Shown here piece after piece: positions 7,335-16,146 of a stretch of 64,000 nt of DNA (within the stretch, counting starts at the first letter, position 1; every line of letters starts with the position of its first letter). The DNA is taken from NCBI GenBank assembly GCA_016719165.1, contig JADKAJ010000003.1, positions 248,001 through 312,000 of the forward strand, read 5' to 3'. The notes beneath the pieces were generated by a model, which did no database searches, had not been told where the DNA came from, and worked only from the letters and a program-made list of their open reading frames with translations. Source of the stretch: Chitinophagaceae bacterium (lineage in GTDB: Bacteria > Bacteroidota > Bacteroidia > Chitinophagales > Chitinophagaceae). A program made the position numbers and the translations under genes.

Positions 7335-9757
7335 TTTCTGATTTCAGCCTGTAATTCTTTTTCCAGGCTGGTCATTATTTTACTCATCCAGCCATCAATT
7401 TCTTTATCAGTCAGTGTCTTGCCTTCATCCTGGAAAGTAAAGTTAACGGCCATTGATTTTTTGCCGGCCCCTAGCTTTTCACTTTCGAATATATCAAAGA
7501 GTTTAATGTCCTGCAGTTTATCCAGCTTAATCTTTTGCACAGTCATTTGCACTTCCTCCCATACCAGTTCCTTTGAAACGATCATAGCAATGTCTCGTTG
7601 AACTGCCGGGTACCTGGATATTTCTTTGATTATAGTTGTTTGTGTTGATGCTTGTTCAGATAAGAATTGCCAGTTAAGTTCAGCAAGAAATACTGGTTGC
7701 TTGATGCCAAATTTATCCAGGATGGCTTTTTTTACTTCACCTGCCCCGGCGATAATTTGATTATTGAACTTATAAACAATATGATTATCCAGTTTTGGTA
7801 CAAATAATTTCTCTATGGAGACGGGAATAATGCCCAGTGATTTCAGCAGGGTATCCACCGTTCCTTTTAATAAATAAAAATCAGCGGAAACACTTTTTTG
7901 TTTCCAGCTATCTTCGGTTTTATTACCCGAAATAACAATACATAATTTTTCGCTTTCATTATACTTACCCGGTCCGGATGAACTGTAAGCTTTTCCAAAC
8001 TCAAACAGGCGAAGCGAATTATTCTTGTGGTTCAGGTTATGAGCCACTACTTCCAGTGCTGTTTCAAAAAGTGAATTGCGTAGTATATTCAGCTCGGCAC
8101 TCAGGCTGTTCTTCATCGTTACCATGCTCTGCAATTCCTCTCCGGAGAAGTAAGCTGCATTGGTAATGGAATTCGTCATCATTTCATTGAAGCCAAGCCC
8201 CACCAGGTAATTGGCTGTTTTTTCACGGTATACTTCTTTGGCATAATTCTCTTCAACAGCAGGGGTGATGGTAATTGCTTCTGGTATATCAATATTGTCA
8301 AGACCGTCGATTCTTACTATCTCCTCAACGATATCGGCCGGTAAAGTGATATCGGGTTTATGATAAGGGACTGCTACTCTCAATTCATCAATACCTTCTT
8401 TCATAATTTCAAAACCAAGGCTGTTAAGAATATTTTTCACCGCATCGGGGTGATAATTCTTGCCACTCAGTTTTTTAATGTAATGCCATTTAATGGCAAT
8501 TTCGGTCTTCTCTTTCTTTTTTGGGTAAATGTCAACAATTTCAGAGGTGATTTCTCCGCTGCAGATTTCCTTTATCAGGTTGGCAGCTTTTTTCAATACA
8601 TTAACTGTTGCAGATATATCCGTTCCCTTTTCAAACCTGCTGGCAGCATCAGTCCTCAATCCATGACGGAAAGACGATTTGCGAATGGTTATGCCGTCAA
8701 AAAAAGCACTTTCAAGAAAAATCGTTTTTGTTTTCTCTGTTACCCCGCTGTGTAAACCACCAAATACACCGGCAATGCACATGCCTTCTTTTTCGTCACA
8801 GATCATCAGGTCTTCAGCACTGAGTGTTCTTTCTTTTTCATCAAGGGTTACGAACCTGGTGCCTGCTGGCAGATTCTTTACTATAATTTTTCTTCCATAG
8901 ATAGCATCTGCATCAAAAGCATGAAGGGGCTGGCCAGTTTCATGTTGAATGTAGTTAGTGATGTCAACAATGTTATTAATAGGCCTTAGTCCGATCGCTT
9001 TTAATTTTTGTTGCAGCCAGTTTGGTGATTCTTTGATAGTTACATTATCGATACTTATACCGGAATAACGGGGACATGCGGTAGCATTTTCAACTTTTAC
9101 ATCAATAAGAAAAGATGTATTATCAATTTTGAAGCTATTGGTAATCGGCAGTTTAGGCTTTATATCTTTTTTGTCATGATGACTTAAATAAGCACAAACA
9201 TCTCTTGCCACCCCCCAATGACTCATGGCATCCATACGGTTGGGAGTAAGACCGATTTCATAAACTATATCGTTATATGGCTGGAAATATTCAGCGGCTG
9301 GGGTGCCCACAGTTACTTCACCCGGTAATACCATTATGCCTGCATGAGAAGTTCCTAAACCGATTTCATCTTCTGCGCAAATCATACCATGGCTTTCCAC
9401 ATTTCGGATTGTTGCCACTTTCATGGTTAACGGATCGCCGGTTGATGGGTAAATGGTTGTGCCGACAGTAGCTACAACTACTTTTTGCCCGGCCGCTACA
9501 TTCGGCGCTCCACATACAATTTGTAACGAATCTGTGCGTCCTATATTTACTTTAGTAAGTGTAAGTTTATCTGCGTTGGGGTGTTTTTCAGTACTTAATA
9601 CTTCCCCAATCACCAAACCCTGTAACCCTCCTTTTACTTCTTCATATTTATTCATGCTTTCCACTTCCAGGCCGATCGAGGTAAGGATTCGGCTCAGCCT
9701 TTCCGGGTCGACAGTTACGGGCAGGTATCCACTCAGCCATTTATAAGAAATCGTCAT
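7331..9757 (-). CDS. pheT: Phenylalanine--tRNA ligase beta subunit
   Basis: Beta chain of the alpha2-beta2 Phe-tRNA synthetase. 808 residues, full length: N-terminal EMAP II-like tRNA-binding domain (about 40-155, LTKVNIGRTDSLQIVCGAPN), B3/B4 editing domain (PRYSGISIDNV, INNIVDITNYIQHETGQPLH), B5 domain, catalytic-like core, and C-terminal anticodon-binding ferredoxin-like domain (ISRYPAVQRDIAMIV to the end). pheS is not adjacent, as expected where pheS and pheT are unlinked. A TATCTTCG-like box lies upstream at about 9782-9789 on the minus strand. Confidence 0.96.
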   Translation of the reverse strand: MTISYKWLSGYLPVTVDPERLSRILTSIGLEVESMNKYEEVKGGLQGLVIGEVLSTEKHPNADKLTLTKVNIGRTDSLQIVCGAPNVAAGQKVVVATVGTTIYPSTGDPLTMKVATIRNVESHGMICAEDEIGLGTSHAGIMVLPGEVTVGTPAAEYFQPYNDIVYEIGLTPNRMDAMSHWGVARDVCAYLSHHDKKDIKPKLPITNSFKIDNTSFLIDVKVENATACPRYSGISIDNVTIKESPNWLQQKLKAIGLRPINNIVDITNYIQHETGQPLHAFDADAIYGRKIIVKNLPAGTRFVTLDEKERTLSAEDLMICDEKEGMCIAGVFGGLHSGVTEKTKTIFLESAFFDGITIRKSSFRHGLRTDAASRFEKGTDISATVNVLKKAANLIKEICSGEITSEIVDIYPKKKEKTEIAIKWHYIKKLSGKNYHPDAVKNILNSLGFEIMKEGIDELRVAVPYHKPDITLPADIVEEIVRIDGLDNIDIPEAITITPAVEENYAKEVYREKTANYLVGLGFNEMMTNSITNAAYFSGEELQSMVTMKNSLSAELNILRNSLFETALEVVAHNLNHKNNSLRLFEFGKAYSSSGPGKYNESEKLCIVISGNKTEDSWKQKSVSADFYLLKGTVDTLLKSLGIIPVSIEKLFVPKLDNHIVYKFNNQIIAGAGEVKKAILDKFGIKQPVFLAELNWQFLSEQASTQTTIIKEISRYPAVQRDIAMIVSKELVWEEVQMTVQKIKLDKLQDIKLFDIFESEKLGAGKKSMAVNFTFQDEGKTLTDKEIDGWMSKIMTSLEKELQAEIRK

Positions 9758-9823
9758 GTTCTGTATGTTCTTTTAATAGCTGCGAAGATAAAGGAAAGGG
9801 AGGAAGTACTTTTTTGCCAAGTA

Positions 9824-10900
9824 TTACATCCGGTAACAGATAGCATTGATATTCATCCCGGCACCAACAGAAGCAAATAAAACTATGTCACCTTCCCGGA
9901 GGTCATGATTATCCCAAAAACCTTTTTTGACCATATCGAATAAAGTAGGAATAGTTGCCACCGAACTGTTACCAAGTTTATGAATACTCATTGGCATGAC
10001 ATGTTCCGGGATTTCCCTGATCCCATATAACTTGTAGAGGCGGCGTATAATGCCCTCATCCATTTTTTCATTGGCCTGGTGTATGAATACTTTTTTTACT
10101 TCTTGAATAGAGATGCCGGCTTTATCCAAACAATCTTTCATGGCTGCCGGCACATGCAGCATTGCATATTCATACACTTTTCTTCCTTTCATTTTTATAT
10201 AACGTATGCGGGGGTCTGAGCCGGGAAGATTGCTTTTGCCGAGGAATAAATAATAGGCTTCATCCAGGCAGTGACTTTGTACACTCCAGGAAAGAATTCC
10301 ACTATTGGTTGATCCGGCAGGCCTTGCTTCTAAAACGGTTGCTCCGGCACCATCAGAAAAGATCATACTGTCACGGTCATAGATATCAATTACACGGCTT
10401 AATGTTTCTGTTCCCACTACCAGTGCCTTTTTGGCAACACCGGCTTTGAAATAGGTGTCTGCCTGTATTACCCCCTGTACCCAACCCGGGCAGCCAAACA
10501 AAATATCATAGGCCACACAATTGGGATTTTTTATACCGAGGTCATGTTTTACCCGGGAGGCTAATGCTGGCAATACATCTGTTTGAATGGTATGTTTAAT
10601 AACGTTGCCAAAATTTTGGGCAACAATGATCTGGTCTAAATCCTCGGGGTTAATACCACTATCTTCAATGGCTAGTCTCGCTGCAATGGTAGCCATATCG
10701 GAAGAATTCATGTCTTCAGCTGCATAGCGCCTTTCATCAATACCTGTTATTTCCCCGAACTTCTCTACAATTTCCTGTGTGGGGGTAGTAATCTGCTTTC
10801 CATCTTCTCCATAAAAATCTTGTGTGACAAACTCCATGTTCGTTTTTGTGATGGGGGGGATGTAACAGCCGGTTCCGGTTATGATTGTTCTGATATCCAT
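9824..10900 (-). CDS. 3-oxoacyl-ACP synthase III family protein (FabH-like)
   Basis: Thiolase-fold condensing enzyme with the complete KAS III triad: Cys137 (LFGCPGW), His274 (FIHQAN) and Asn311 (KLGNSSVATIP). It probably condenses an acyl-CoA starter with malonyl-ACP. The sequence has a longer N-terminal part than E. coli FabH (358 versus about 317 residues), including DFYGEDGKQITTPTQEIVEK, so it may be a specialised paralogue making a particular lipid or starter unit rather than the main FabH. fabI lies divergently 0.4 kb away. It appears to be monocistronic. Confidence 0.85.
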   Translation of the reverse strand: MDIRTIITGTGCYIPPITKTNMEFVTQDFYGEDGKQITTPTQEIVEKFGEITGIDERRYAAEDMNSSDMATIAARLAIEDSGINPEDLDQIIVAQNFGNVIKHTIQTDVLPALASRVKHDLGIKNPNCVAYDILFGCPGWVQGVIQADTYFKAGVAKKALVVGTETLSRVIDIYDRDSMIFSDGAGATVLEARPAGSTNSGILSWSVQSHCLDEAYYLFLGKSNLPGSDPRIRYIKMKGRKVYEYAMLHVPAAMKDCLDKAGISIQEVKKVFIHQANEKMDEGIIRRLYKLYGIREIPEHVMPMSIHKLGNSSVATIPTLFDMVKKGFWDNHDLREGDIVLFASVGAGMNINAICYRM

Positions 10901-10939
10901 GATGTCGAACTTAAAAATTTAAGAAAATCAGTTCTTGTA

Positions 10940-10973
10940 CAAATGTAGCGCAGTATTGGTTAGAGGTATCCAA
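10940..10973 (-). promoter_or_regulatory. Putative promoter of the FabH-like gene
   Basis: The minus strand has TACATTTG (10940-10947), an exact TAnnTTTG -7 box 39 nt upstream of the start codon, and a TTG (10971-10973) 23 nt further upstream as a possible -33 element. The spacer is a little longer than the usual 19-21 nt. Confidence 0.4.
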
Positions 10974-11058
10974 TTGCGGGCAATAATTTATTGCCGGCCA
11001 CCCGGGTAAAACTAAGAGTGTCTATATTGCAGCAGACCTTTTTTTATCATTGAAATAG

Positions 11059-11274
11059 TTGATGCAATTGAAACTAAAAGCAATTCTGATATTGGGGATT
11101 ATTCTTCTGTCACTGATACCAGTGTATGTATTTTACAGGTACCTGCACCAGGTGATGAAGCCAAGGGAATCAATCCGGAAATTCTTAATTTTTTTGCTCA
11201 CCGTATTTACATTGATTTTTGCGTATACTTTTTTACTGGTTTTTACTATAAAAGTCGTCTTTCGCGGGGCTTAG
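11059..11274 (+). CDS. Small two-helix membrane protein, unknown function
   Basis: 71 residues with two strongly hydrophobic segments (about 7-26, KAILILGIILLSLIPVYVFY, and 42-67, FLIFLLTVFTLIFAYTFLLV) separated by a basic stretch KPRESIRK. It is an inner-membrane protein by composition. It ends 39 nt before fabI and may be cotranscribed with it, but nothing in the sequence shows a function. The frame and hydrophobic pattern look like real coding sequence. Confidence 0.5.
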   Translation: MMQLKLKAILILGIILLSLIPVYVFYRYLHQVMKPRESIRKFLIFLLTVFTLIFAYTFLLVFTIKVVFRGA

Positions 11275-11313
11275 AAATATCTCCTTATTTTTACCGCATT
11301 AAAATTAAATGCT

Positions 11314-12132
11314 ATGGCTTATAATCTTTTAAAAGGAAAAAGAGGAATCATTACTGGTGCGCTGGATGAAAATTCCATTGCCTGGAAAGTAGCTGAAAAA
11401 GCGTATGAAGAAGGTGCCTCTATTGTATTAACAAATGCACCCATTGCCATGCGGATGGGTGAAATCAATAAACTGGCAGAAAAAACAAAATCTGAAATCA
11501 TTCCTGCAGATGCCACGAATGTAGAAGAACTGACTACCCTGTTCACTAAATCACAGGAAGTATTGGGCGGCAAAATTGACTTTGTGCTTCATTCTATTGG
11601 AATGAGTGTTAATATCAGGAAAAAGATACCTTATACAGAATCTAACTATGATTATTTTATGAAGGGGATTGATGTGTCTGCCATGTCCTTTCATAAAATG
11701 CTGGCAGTCGCGAAAAAACTGGATGCAATAAATGAGTGGGGTAGTGTAGTGGCACTAACCTATATGGCGGCTCAGCGTACGTATCCTTTTTATACCGATA
11801 TGGCTGATATTAAAGCAATGCTGGAATCTATTGCCCGCAGCTTCGGTTATCATTATGGGGTGGAAAAGAAAGTTCGTATTAACACAGTCTCTCAGTCTCC
11901 AACAAAGACAACAGCTGGTACCGGGATAAAAGGATTTGGTGATTTCTTTGATTTTGCAAATTCTATAGCGCCACTGGGCAATGCCACAGCTGAAGACTGT
12001 GCCAACTATTGCATTACCCTGTTTTCTGATTTAACAAGAATGGTGACGATGCAAAACCTGTTTCATGATGGGGGATATTCCACAACAGGTGTAAGTAACG
12101 AAGTGATGCAGAAGTTGGGTGTTTCAGAGTAA
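11314..12132 (+). CDS. fabI: Enoyl-[acyl-carrier-protein] reductase FabI
   Basis: Catalyses the last reductive step of each fatty-acid elongation cycle in the cytoplasm. 272 residues of short-chain dehydrogenase fold: nucleotide-binding start GIITGALDENSIAW, the LHSIG block, and active-site Tyr150, Tyr160 and Lys167 with the same spacing as the E. coli Tyr146/Tyr156/Lys163. The loop between the two tyrosines (MAAQRTYPF) differs from E. coli but keeps the geometry. A 17-bp hairpin follows about 110 nt downstream. Confidence 0.93.
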   Translation: MAYNLLKGKRGIITGALDENSIAWKVAEKAYEEGASIVLTNAPIAMRMGEINKLAEKTKSEIIPADATNVEELTTLFTKSQEVLGGKIDFVLHSIGMSVNIRKKIPYTESNYDYFMKGIDVSAMSFHKMLAVAKKLDAINEWGSVVALTYMAAQRTYPFYTDMADIKAMLESIARSFGYHYGVEKKVRINTVSQSPTKTTAGTGIKGFGDFFDFANSIAPLGNATAEDCANYCITLFSDLTRMVTMQNLFHDGGYSTTGVSNEVMQKLGVSE

Positions 12133-12240
12133 GGGAGTGACGAAGGGAGCTATGTTAAAAAAGCGGAAAAGCGATAGGCAGTACCGGGTGTGACACGAGG
12201 GACGATGATAGCAGTGATTTACCGGTATTCTTAATTTTCA

Positions 12241-12277
12241 TAATGATAAAGCCTCCTAAAAGGAGGCTTTATCATTA
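12241..12277. terminator. Bidirectional terminator between fabI and the DUF2795 gene
   Basis: Perfect 17-bp inverted repeat (12241-12257 / 12261-12277) with an AAA loop. The outer arms are A/T-rich and the core is GCCTCCT / AGGAGGC, so it provides a T-rich tail for either strand. It lies between two convergent genes. Confidence 0.8.
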
Positions 12278-12301
12278 TAAATATGTAGGCTCATCATTTT
12301 C

Positions 12302-12562
12302 CTAATACTCGTCCTCATTAAACAAGAAGTCATCCTGGGTAGGATAATCGGGCCAGATATCTTCGATAGTCTCATATACATCACCTTCATCTTCTAATTC
12401 CTGCAGGTTTTCTACCACTTCAATGGGGGCGCCGGAGCGAATAGAGTAATCTATCAACTCATCTTTGGTTGCAGGCCAGGGTGCGTCTTCAAGGTACGAG
12501 GCTAGTTCTAAAGTCCAAAACATCTTCTCAGGGTTTTTGTTTTTGAATAAGGTTTTGGGCAT
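12302..12562 (-). CDS. DUF2795 domain protein
   Basis: 86 residues from MPKTLFKNKNPEK. The middle part (PATKDELIDYSIRSGAPIEV, ENLQELEDEGDVYETIEDIW) matches the DUF2795 pattern, which ends in a conserved acidic IWPDYP motif. The family is a small acidic cytoplasmic protein without a firmly known function. A longer form from 12625 would add 21 residues and is less likely given the family start. It is convergent with fabI and divergent from the ABC ATPase gene. Confidence 0.75.
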   Translation of the reverse strand: MPKTLFKNKNPEKMFWTLELASYLEDAPWPATKDELIDYSIRSGAPIEVVENLQELEDEGDVYETIEDIWPDYPTQDDFLFNEDEY

Positions 12563-12725
12563 CCGACTTCCTTTCGGATACCCCCTAATTTTCCGCAAAT
12601 GTAGTTGTATTAACGAATTTTCCAAATCCTTAGTTGTTCACCAGGTTTTGAAGAATTTCTTAAGTTTTCAGGTTTAACCGAAACCATTGTTTTTGCTGCT
12701 GCCCTCTATTTGCGATATTTGACTG

Positions 12726-13379
12726 ATGATAACCGGCAAAAAAATTTATAAACGATACGGAAAAGTTGAAGTCCTGAAGGGTGTTGATGTGGAAATAGGG
12801 AGGGGGGAAGTAGTTGCCATTGTAGGCCCTTCCGGTTCCGGAAAAAGCACTTTATTGCACATCCTTGGCACCCTGGATAAAGCAGACATGGGTGAAGTGA
12901 GTATGAATAATGTTATCATCAATTCATTAAGTGGCAAAAAGTTGGCAGCTTTCCGAAATAAGCATATCGGCTTTGTTTTTCAGTTTCATCATTTACTACC
13001 CGAGTTTAGTGCATTAGAAAATGTTTCTATCCCTGCCTGGCTGGCTGGCAGAAAGAAACCGGAAGTTAAAGCGGAAGCAGAAAAATTATTAACCATGCTG
13101 GGGCTGTCACAAAGAATGGATAATAAACCAAATCAACTGTCCGGGGGTGAACAACAACGGGTGGCTGTAGCAAGAGCATTGATTAATAAACCTGATATTA
13201 TTTTTGCTGATGAACCTACCGGTAATCTCGATTCGGCCAATGCCAAAGATCTGCACCAGTTGTTTTTTGATTTAAGGGAACAATTCAGTCAAACATTTCT
13301 TATCGTAACACATAATGAAGAACTGGCACAGCTAAGTGACAGGGTTTTGCATATGAAAGATGGTAAGATTGTGCAGTAA
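12726..13379 (+). CDS. ABC transporter ATP-binding protein, LolD family
   Basis: 217 residues, the size of LolD/FtsE-type ATPases. Motifs in order: Walker A GPSGSGKST (34-42), Q-loop FVFQFHHLLPEFSALENV, signature LSGGEQQRVAVARAL, Walker B IIFADEPTGN and the H-loop FLIVTHN. Close relatives extract lipoproteins from the inner membrane (LolCDE) or serve MacB exporters. No permease lies next to it, so the partner is encoded elsewhere and the assignment to lipoprotein release is inference. Confidence 0.85.
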   Translation: MITGKKIYKRYGKVEVLKGVDVEIGRGEVVAIVGPSGSGKSTLLHILGTLDKADMGEVSMNNVIINSLSGKKLAAFRNKHIGFVFQFHHLLPEFSALENVSIPAWLAGRKKPEVKAEAEKLLTMLGLSQRMDNKPNQLSGGEQQRVAVARALINKPDIIFADEPTGNLDSANAKDLHQLFFDLREQFSQTFLIVTHNEELAQLSDRVLHMKDGKIVQ

Positions 13380-13390
13380 AGGAATTTTAC

Positions 13391-14266
13391 TCAGGGATGG
13401 TTATTGAACCATGTTTTTAACTCATCCAGTGTGTTAGCTACTTTAGTTCCATCAGTCCACCAGTCGTGAAAAGTGAGTGGATAGAGTACCAGTTTTCTGT
13501 CCACTCCCAGGGTTCCAAGTTTAGCATACATGCCACTACTCTGGTCAGGGTTTACAATGATATCAAGTTCGCCATGAAAGAAAATAGTGGCAGGAGCAGT
13601 TGTTGTGGCCTGGTATTGAGGGCTGCAACTTTTATACCGTTGTTCTGAAGCCGGTGTTACAGGAATCAATGGCATACCGAGGTATGGATTGAGTAATGGG
13701 TTATAGATATTAAAACTGTAATAAGCCATAGCAAAAAGGTCTGTGGGGCCTGCCAGCGAACCAGCTGCTTTTACTTTACCATTTGCATTTCTTGTATACG
13801 CATAACAGAGAGATAGATGACCACCGGCACTGTGACCCACGATATATAATTTCTGGCCATTGAAAGTGTGAACAGCTGACTGGCGCAAAGTAAACTGAAC
13901 AGCACTGTCAATATCATCCAACTGCATTTTATAGTTATCTGCTGTATTTAAAGTTAAACGGTAATTAATATTGGCAACGGCAAAGCCCCTTTGTTTTAAT
14001 CCATTAAGGGCCCATGTTAATTCATTTTTATCTCCGGTGGCCCAACCCCCGCCATGAATAATAACCACCAGCGGGGTATTGGAAGTTCTGTTAGCCGGTA
14101 AACCAAGGTCTAATTTCTGAGCAGGATCAGCTCCGTATAAAATATTATTGATAGTGGTATCTCTCAATACCACTGGTCCATTGGGTGGTGGATCAACAGG
14201 ACTGGGCTGACAACTGCTAAGCAGATATGTTAGTAAAGTAATTGCTGAAATTTGTTGAAGCCGCAT
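13391..14266 (-). CDS. Alpha/beta hydrolase lipoprotein (esterase/lipase, BD-FAE type)
   Basis: 291 residues. The N-terminus is a lipoprotein signal (LLSSC lipobox, Cys near residue 19), so the enzyme is probably membrane-anchored at the cell surface or in the periplasm. The hydrolase fold shows the oxyanion motif HGGGWATGDK, nucleophile elbow GHSAGGH, acid in HGELDIIVNPDQS and catalytic His in LTFHDWW. The HGGGW form is typical of carboxylesterases acting on small or sugar-linked esters; the substrate is not visible. It ends 11 nt from the convergent LolD-like gene. Confidence 0.85.
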   Translation of the reverse strand: MRLQQISAITLLTYLLSSCQPSPVDPPPNGPVVLRDTTINNILYGADPAQKLDLGLPANRTSNTPLVVIIHGGGWATGDKNELTWALNGLKQRGFAVANINYRLTLNTADNYKMQLDDIDSAVQFTLRQSAVHTFNGQKLYIVGHSAGGHLSLCYAYTRNANGKVKAAGSLAGPTDLFAMAYYSFNIYNPLLNPYLGMPLIPVTPASEQRYKSCSPQYQATTTAPATIFFHGELDIIVNPDQSSGMYAKLGTLGVDRKLVLYPLTFHDWWTDGTKVANTLDELKTWFNNHP

Positions 14267-14389
14267 TTATTAATTGTTTACAGATACATTAAACGTCCGG
14301 GTTCTATTTATATGCCGAACTGGTTAATAATTAATTGGTAAAATAGCAAAATTTGATGCTAATTTCAGCAATAATAAACAGCAATAAAG

Positions 14390-14950
14390 TTAAACTCTTG
14401 GCTTCCAGGGTATTTCTCCCACAAGTAACTGGTGACCGGTGTAGCGGCTTAATACAAATAAATAATCACTAAGGCGGTTGAGGTATTTAAGGATTACTTG
14501 TTCCACTTCAAGGCTTTCTAATTCTAATCGGACACAACAACGTTCTGCCCTGCGGCAAATACAACGGGCAATATGTAAATGAGAAACTGTGGTGTGACCG
14601 CCGGGCAGTATAAAACTTTTCATTTCTGGAATGGATTCATTCATTTTATCCATTTCTTTTTCCAATAGCTCTACATCTTTTTCTTTCAGATCGGGTATCC
14701 TCATCTTTGGCTCTTTGATAGGGTCACAGGCTAATGAGGAGCCAATTGTGAATAAGCGATCCTGTACTTCCTGTAAAACTGTACGGCTCTTCTCATCGGT
14801 CAGTATATCCCTGCACAGGCCAATATAGGAGTTGAGCTCATCTACTGTTCCATATGCTTCAATGCGAAGATGTGATTTGGGAACTTTTGTTCCCCCAATC
14901 AATGAAGTAGTTCCTTTATCTCCTGTTTTGGTATAAATTTTAAAAGCCAT
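14390..14950 (-). CDS. Cob(I)alamin adenosyltransferase, PduO type
   Basis: Transfers the adenosyl group of ATP to cob(I)alamin. 186 residues with the N-terminal ATP-binding motif YTKTGDKGTTSLIGG and the conserved YGTVDELNSYIG and RAERCCVRLELE helices of the PduO family (five-helix bundle). Its presence implies use of adenosylcobalamin, though no cobalamin gene is adjacent and no cobalamin riboswitch is visible in the short upstream gap. Usual family length. Confidence 0.9.
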   Translation of the reverse strand: MAFKIYTKTGDKGTTSLIGGTKVPKSHLRIEAYGTVDELNSYIGLCRDILTDEKSRTVLQEVQDRLFTIGSSLACDPIKEPKMRIPDLKEKDVELLEKEMDKMNESIPEMKSFILPGGHTTVSHLHIARCICRRAERCCVRLELESLEVEQVILKYLNRLSDYLFVLSRYTGHQLLVGEIPWKPRV

Positions 14951-15032
14951 TTTATTGCGGGATGTTCACAGAGAACAATTTTTATCAAAGAAAGGTTTTA
15001 CGGGGAACGGTAAAAGATTAAGTTTTTCACAG

Positions 15033-15746
15033 TCAGTGGTGAGAATATTCACCAACATTCTCATTTTTTTTATCACTTTCAATTATTCCATCCCTGAGTC
15101 TCACAATGCGATGGGCATGATTAGCTATGTCTTCTTCATGTGTTACCAGGACAATCGTATTTCCTCCTGTATGTATCGTATTAAAAATCTCCATGATCTC
15201 ATAAGAAGTTTTGGTGTCCAGGTTACCGGTGGGTTCGTCAGCCAGGATTATGGAAGGATTATTAACAAGGGCTCTTGCAATGGCTACCCGCTGGCATTGT
15301 CCACCGGAAAGTTCATTGGGTTTATGATGACTTCTGTCCGTAAGGTTTACCATCTCCAGTACCTGCATAGCTTTTTCGGTTCTCAGTTTACGGTTCATGC
15401 CTGCATAGACCAGAGGCAGAGCAACATTTTCAGCCGCAGTGAGGCGTGGCAGCAGATTGAATTGCTGGAAAACGAACCCGATTTCTTTATTTCGTACTTC
15501 AGCCAGTGCATTGTCTTCCATTTCACTCACATCATTATCGTTCAATATATACCTGCCTGCTGTTGGTGTATCCAGGCATCCTATAATATTCATCAGGGTG
15601 CTTTTCCCGGAACCGGAAGGTCCCATCAGTGCTACATATTCATTTTTAAAAATGTCCAGTGATACACCTTTAAGAACCTGCAATTCGTTCTTTCCCATGA
15701 AATAACTTTTCTGAATATTCTCCAGATGAATGATCCCCTGTGCCAT
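15033..15746 (-). CDS. ABC transporter ATP-binding protein, MacB/LolD type
   Basis: 237 residues: Walker A GPSGSGKST (42-50), Q-loop FVFQQFNLLPRLTAAENVAL, signature LSGGQCQRVAIARAL, Walker B IILADEPTGN and IVLVTHE. MacB-class ATPases work with a separate four-helix permease in efflux or lipoprotein transfer; none is adjacent. It starts 1 nt after the gatC stop, so gatC and this gene are almost certainly cotranscribed and translation may be coupled. Confidence 0.87.
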   Translation of the reverse strand: MAQGIIHLENIQKSYFMGKNELQVLKGVSLDIFKNEYVALMGPSGSGKSTLMNIIGCLDTPTAGRYILNDNDVSEMEDNALAEVRNKEIGFVFQQFNLLPRLTAAENVALPLVYAGMNRKLRTEKAMQVLEMVNLTDRSHHKPNELSGGQCQRVAIARALVNNPSIILADEPTGNLDTKTSYEIMEIFNTIHTGGNTIVLVTHEEDIANHAHRIVRLRDGIIESDKKNENVGEYSHH

Positions 15747-15747
15747 A

Positions 15748-16038
15748 TTATTTTTTTATCACTTTAGGAACCTTGAAAAATTGTTCATCATGCAGCGGGG
15801 CATTTTTTAATGCTTCTTCCCGGCTAACTGATCCTTTTATTTCATCTTCTCTCAATACATTCACTTCTTCACTCATGTGCAATAAAGGCTCAATACCATC
15901 AAGTTTCAGTTCATTGAGCTTTTCTACAAAACCAATCATCCGTTGCAGGTCATTTTTAATTTCAGTTTTTTCTGATTCATTAAACTGAAGGCGGGAAAGA
16001 TGGGCCAGTTTATCCACCAGTTTATCGTTCACTTCCAT
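15748..16038 (-). CDS. gatC: Aspartyl/glutamyl-tRNA amidotransferase subunit C
   Basis: Small subunit that stabilises the GatA-GatB interface. 96 residues with the family pattern VDKLAHLSRLQFNESEK and a C-terminal part with the expected acidic and proline-free linker (EEALKNAPLHDEQFFKVPKV). Its -7 like box TATCTTTG (16043-16050, minus strand) is only 4 nt from the ATG, suggesting a leaderless or very short-leader mRNA. gatA is far away at 1033-2457. Confidence 0.9.
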   Translation of the reverse strand: MEVNDKLVDKLAHLSRLQFNESEKTEIKNDLQRMIGFVEKLNELKLDGIEPLLHMSEEVNVLREDEIKGSVSREEALKNAPLHDEQFFKVPKVIKK

Positions 16039-16146
16039 ATTGCAAAGATAGTAAGGAGTCGTTAGTCGGGAGGGATGAGTTTTGCAATCAGAACGTCTCC
16101 GGCACCGGTATACAGACTCCTGACTAATTACTATCTTCGCCAGCTC

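Noticed and set aside
14951..15032. Cobalamin riboswitch upstream of the adenosyltransferase gene
   Set aside because: The gap is only about 80 nt, too short for the aptamer, and contains no B12-box-like sequence.
14955..15662. A 235-residue open frame opposite the MacB/LolD-type ATPase gene
   Set aside because: It lies entirely antisense to a gene with clear Walker and signature motifs, shows no domain features and is Cys/His-rich as expected from an antisense reading.
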